Below are positions 61,081 through 64,000 of a stretch of 64,000 nucleotides of DNA, piece after piece; the stretch's first letter is position 1, and every line of letters starts with the position of its first letter. Origin of the DNA: Leptospira paudalimensis. Lineage in GTDB: Bacteria > Spirochaetota > Leptospiria > Leptospirales > Leptospiraceae. The position numbers and the translations under genes are program-made. Below the pieces are notes generated by a model. The model saw nothing but the letters and a program-made list of their open reading frames with translations. It was not told where the DNA came from and ran no database searches. The stretch is taken from positions 1,346,231 through 1,410,230 of the forward strand of contig NZ_JAMQPR010000001.1 of the NCBI RefSeq assembly GCF_026151345.1, in the 5' to 3' direction.

Positions 61081-61875
61081 ATGGTCGCTAGACGTAACCT
61101 CGGACGTTCTGAAAATACGTTCAAAACATCACTTATCATCCCAATTTACAATGAATCTTCCCATTTGGAAGAGTTCTTACAGAAGATTGATGCTTTGCCT
61201 TTAAACACAAATAAAGAATTAGTTTTCATAGACGATGCATCTCGGGACAATTCGTTATCCATCTTACAAAACTTTAAATTTCGTTCTGAGCATAAGATAT
61301 TGGCCCAGGAAAAAAACCAGGGGAAAGGTGCTGCTCTTCACAGAGGGATTGATGAAGCAACTGGGAATATAATCATCATCCAGGATGCAGACTTTGAATA
61401 TGACATGGATGAAATTCAAATGTTAATCCAACCAATCATCAATGGAAAAGCGGATGTAGTTTTTGGATCTCGTTTTAAGAAAGATGGCAGGCAAGTACAT
61501 CGAACTTTCCATTATTTGATCAATCGAATCCTGACGATCCTTTCAAATTTCCTGAGTGGACTCTATCTTACCGATATGGAAACTTGTTATAAAGTATTTC
61601 GTTCGGATATCATCAAGAATATTTATCTTGAATCTCAACGATTTGGATTTGAGCCAGAAGTCACTGCCAAAGTAGCAAGATTAAAAATCCGAGTGCAAGA
61701 ATTCCCAATATCTTACTATCCTAGAAACTATTTAGAAGGTAAAAAAATTACTTGGAAGGATGGAATTGCTGCGATACGTCACATTGTTTATTTCAATCTG
61801 ATTAAAAACAAAAGAGATTTTTTCAAAAAAACTCTCCCTGAAAAGTACATTCCGAAAACAGCCAACTGGTTATAA
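61081..61875 (+). CDS. Family 2 glycosyltransferase (DPM1/polyprenyl-phosphate type)
   Basis: A 264-residue GT-A transferase. [52 protein letters not shown] and [15 protein letters not shown] are the pattern of dolichol-phosphate-mannose-synthase-like proteins. MARNL-like basic start MVARRNLGR is present. It could make a polyprenyl-phosphate sugar for the GT-C protein at 44972 or modify the core. It has its own upstream gap, so it may begin a new transcript. Confidence 0.9.
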   Translation: MVARRNLGRSENTFKTSLIIPIYNESSHLEEFLQKIDALPLNTNKELVFIDDASRDNSLSILQNFKFRSEHKILAQEKNQGKGAALHRGIDEATGNIIIIQDADFEYDMDEIQMLIQPIINGKADVVFGSRFKKDGRQVHRTFHYLINRILTILSNFLSGLYLTDMETCYKVFRSDIIKNIYLESQRFGFEPEVTAKVARLKIRVQEFPISYYPRNYLEGKKITWKDGIAAIRHIVYFNLIKNKRDFFKKTLPEKYIPKTANWL

Positions 61876-61879
61876 ACCA

Positions 61880-63823
61880 ATGAAAAGGTTTTATCCTTTT
61901 GTAATTGATTTTGTAATATTGATTGGAATTTCGCTTTTATTTCAAACATATACAAATCAAAAGAACTTTAAATTAGATATCATTGGACTTGGTATCTTTT
62001 CTTTTCTTGCTTATTCTATTTACCGTTGGCGTGTTTTCATTAAGGATCCGTTACATTTTTGGAATCTCCTTCATGTGATTTTGCTTACTTGTTTTGTTTT
62101 TCTGAAAATCGCAGAATACGATCCAATTCAAATTTTCCCTCAAAAACTAGGAATTAAATTAGTAACTTTAATTTGGTTACTTTTTATACTGATCTCATTT
62201 CACAAATTGTCAGTGAAACAATTTCAAAATTTAGGTCCATTCCTTGCAATGGTTCCCGTATTGTCTTTCATTGATTTTATGGCATATCCTTCTGTTCCGA
62301 TTGCCATTGCTCTCATTTTAACTTTAAGAAATTCTAACTTACCTGCAAAGAAAATTAAACCCTTTTATTTATTATCGTTAATCATTTTATTTCTTATCAT
62401 TGGTAGAGATTGGTGGGATGATTTTGCTTTGCAACGCGGAGTGTTAATTTTAGAAGCATTTTTGTTCTTTCAGATCATCCAAAATTGGGAAAAGAATGAT
62501 TTGATTTTATTTTTGAAATCTTGCATTTTCTTTTATATTATTAATTCTATCTTTATTTATTTTGCTCTTTATCTGGATCCAAAGTTTCAGATTACTTCCT
62601 ATCGCGAGAATGTTTACTTAATTCCAGTTAGCTTACTTGCGTCGAATTCACTTCTGATGATTATGATGTCAGTTTTATTTTGGTTTGAGCCAACCAAAGA
62701 TAAATTTGAGAAAATATTTCTGATCATAGCATTTTTGGTTTCTGTTATCTGGTTTGGAATTACTGTTTCAAGGAATTCCATTGGTTCACTTTTGATTTTT
62801 TTGTTTTTTGTTTTATATATACGACAAGATCAAACAAAGAAGAAAAACCTTCTTTATGGATTTATTACATTAATTGCAGCAGTTGGTTTTGCCTTTTTGT
62901 TTTTTACTGAAAAGTCAATTTTTAATTTAGGATCAACTGCAGTTAGGTTATCAATTTGGGGTTTTTACATCATTAATACATTGCAAGAAAATCCGATTTT
63001 CGGATTTGGATTATACCCAGAGAATAAAATTCCATTTGATTCTGCTTTTAATATAAAAAATGAGTCATTACACTATATCAAAGATTATATTGTTAATTTT
63101 GATAGTTTCCCTCTTGCTCACAATTTATATGTTCAATTTTTTGGTTCCTTCGGAATTCTAGGTTTGGTTTTTTTGTTTAGTATTTTGTCTTACTGTTTAA
63201 ACCAAAAGCGAATCAATTTGGCCAGTGTAGTTAAGAAAAATCAATTGGTTTCACTGGTGTTATTTGTTTGGATGCTTCACGAATTGTATGATTTTAATAG
63301 TTTGGAAATTTCCAATTTATTTGTGTTAGTTGGAATTTCAGCAATATTAGTTCTGAAAAATCAAGAAGGTTTGATTGAAAAACAGAGTGATATATCAGCA
63401 AAACAATTTTCATATATTATTATAGCGATTTTTTTGATGATTGTTTCCTTCCGGTTTTCATATGTAGATCATTTTACTTTAAAATTTGCAAGAAAAGTGA
63501 TTCCGCATAATTTTGAATTTTATTTAACAAGAAAAGATAGTGTTTCAAAATTCAATCAGTCTATGCCAGAATTTTCCCTTTCTGATTATTTTTTCTTGGG
63601 TAACAAATTCTTCTTTTACAATTTGGCTGCCAAGGATGATTTAGAATCAAATTTAAAACACCTAAATTACTGTTTTGAGTTACACAATTATCCTGCAATT
63701 TGTTACTCTAAGTTAATTCAGTTTCAGTCTAGGCAAAAATATTTTCCGGAACTCAATCCATTATTCCAGTATTTTTTAAATCTTTATGATCCTTTTGGGA
63801 TTTACCAACGAGAGCAATTATGA
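61880..63823 (+). CDS. O-antigen ligase (WaaL) or Wzy-like membrane protein
   Basis: A 647-residue protein with about 12 hydrophobic segments followed by a long hydrophilic C-terminus (residues about 520-647). [17 protein letters not shown] and [18 protein letters not shown] followed by [19 protein letters not shown] are close to the Wzy_C/WaaL ligase pattern, which has a periplasmic loop with a conserved histidine (LAHNLY) and Arg. It might join the finished O-chain to lipid A-core, or polymerise. The long C-terminus has a tetratricopeptide-like feel but is not proven. It overlaps the next gene by ATGA. Confidence 0.82.
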   Translation: MKRFYPFVIDFVILIGISLLFQTYTNQKNFKLDIIGLGIFSFLAYSIYRWRVFIKDPLHFWNLLHVILLTCFVFLKIAEYDPIQIFPQKLGIKLVTLIWLLFILISFHKLSVKQFQNLGPFLAMVPVLSFIDFMAYPSVPIAIALILTLRNSNLPAKKIKPFYLLSLIILFLIIGRDWWDDFALQRGVLILEAFLFFQIIQNWEKNDLILFLKSCIFFYIINSIFIYFALYLDPKFQITSYRENVYLIPVSLLASNSLLMIMMSVLFWFEPTKDKFEKIFLIIAFLVSVIWFGITVSRNSIGSLLIFLFFVLYIRQDQTKKKNLLYGFITLIAAVGFAFLFFTEKSIFNLGSTAVRLSIWGFYIINTLQENPIFGFGLYPENKIPFDSAFNIKNESLHYIKDYIVNFDSFPLAHNLYVQFFGSFGILGLVFLFSILSYCLNQKRINLASVVKKNQLVSLVLFVWMLHELYDFNSLEISNLFVLVGISAILVLKNQEGLIEKQSDISAKQFSYIIIAIFLMIVSFRFSYVDHFTLKFARKVIPHNFEFYLTRKDSVSKFNQSMPEFSLSDYFFLGNKFFFYNLAAKDDLESNLKHLNYCFELHNYPAICYSKLIQFQSRQKYFPELNPLFQYFLNLYDPFGIYQREQL

Positions 63824-64000
63824 ATAAGCCAAAAGTAAGTTTTGTCATCCCATGTCTAAATGAAGAAAAAACTCTACCTTATGTATTAGAAAAACTAATC
63901 AGAGTTAAGAAAGATTATTCGAAACTATATGAAATTGAAATTTTAGTTTCTGATAATGGGAGTACTGATCGTTCAATTAAAATTGCTAAAGATTTTGGTG
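63820..64000 (+). CDS. Family 2 glycosyltransferase, 3' truncated
   Basis: Sixty residues are visible before the window ends. [20 protein letters not shown] and [21 protein letters not shown] are the start and first Asp motif of a GT2, probably a polyprenyl-sugar type. The ATG overlaps the upstream TGA (ATGA), so the transcription unit continues past the edge. Confidence 0.85.
   Translation, partial: MNKPKVSFVIPCLNEEKTLPYVLEKLIRVKKDYSKLYEIEILVSDNGSTDRSIKIAKDFG

Noticed and set aside
1..64000. CRISPR arrays, tRNA/rRNA genes, insertion sequences, prophage
   Set aside because: No regular direct repeats, transposase-like proteins or RNA gene features were seen by eye.

Overview
The window reads as part of a very large spirochaete O-antigen (rfb) locus, most likely from a Leptospira species of the saprophyte type. 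The base composition is AT-rich, about one gene in six appears to start with TTG, and one product (16184-17947) looks like the Leptospira LIC12162-type transferase family. The gene content is surface-polysaccharide synthesis throughout, and I see no rRNA, tRNA, IS element, CRISPR array or phage gene. Species assignment is inference. Almost every gene is on the + strand and tightly packed, with many ATGA/TTGA/TAATG overlaps; only two glycosyltransferases (53685-54617 and 55910-56665) are on the - strand. No gene-free stretch exceeds about 150 bp.

Layout. (1) 1-10.9 kb, decoration enzymes: a partial GNAT acetyltransferase, an unknown GT-B-like protein, APS kinase CysC, a hexapeptide acyltransferase, a phytanoyl-CoA-dioxygenase-like protein, an aminopeptidase-like protein with a winged helix, a PAPS sulfotransferase, and an amidation module (WbpG-type amidotransferase, HisH, HisF-like, and a second amidotransferase-like protein with a degenerate PP-loop). 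(2) 10.9-16.1 kb, a ulosonic acid module: a CBS-NeuB-SAF-TIM-barrel fusion, a DegT aminotransferase, a CMP-sugar synthetase and a KdnB-like alcohol dehydrogenase. (3) 16.2-28.2 kb: an LIC12162-type transferase, then a 6-phosphogluconolactonase homologue, a GmhA-like isomerase, an HpcH/HpaI aldolase, a KdsB-like cytidylyltransferase, a Gfo/Idh oxidoreductase and an IMPase-like phosphatase, followed by methyltransferases, an acyltransferase, a 2-hydroxyacid dehydrogenase and a GT-B-like protein. (4) 28.2-32.3 kb: CDP-6-deoxyhexose synthesis and a glycosyltransferase. (5) 32.3-36.8 kb: a second WbpG-HisH-HisF amidation module, a 2OG-Fe oxygenase and a glycosyltransferase. (6) 36.9-45.0 kb: a LegB-type dehydratase, nucleotidyltransferase and SDR; a UDP-L-FucNAc-type trio; a WbuB-like transferase; and the initiating sugar-phosphate transferase. 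(7) 45-53.7 kb: a T-rich block with a GT-C protein, Wzy-like polymerase, Wzx flippase and several transferases. (8) 53.7-64 kb: RgpF-like and other transferases, UDP-galactopyranose mutase, dTDP-rhamnose genes rfbC-B-A-D, more transferases, a WaaL/Wzy-like membrane protein and the start of one more GT2.

Together the genes make activated sugars (CMP-ulosonic acids, a CDP-deoxyhexose, UDP-L-FucNAc or UDP-L-QuiNAc, UDP-Galf, dTDP-L-rhamnose), assemble them on undecaprenyl phosphate, decorate them (acetylation, methylation, amidation, possible sulfation) and export and polymerise them by a Wzx/Wzy route. The parts most worth following up are the HpaI-aldolase/KdsB-like pathway, the NeuB fusion with a KdnB-like dehydrogenase, and the amidation module in which both the HisF and the second amidotransferase have lost expected catalytic residues. 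All functions are assigned from motifs read by eye; no database search was possible.
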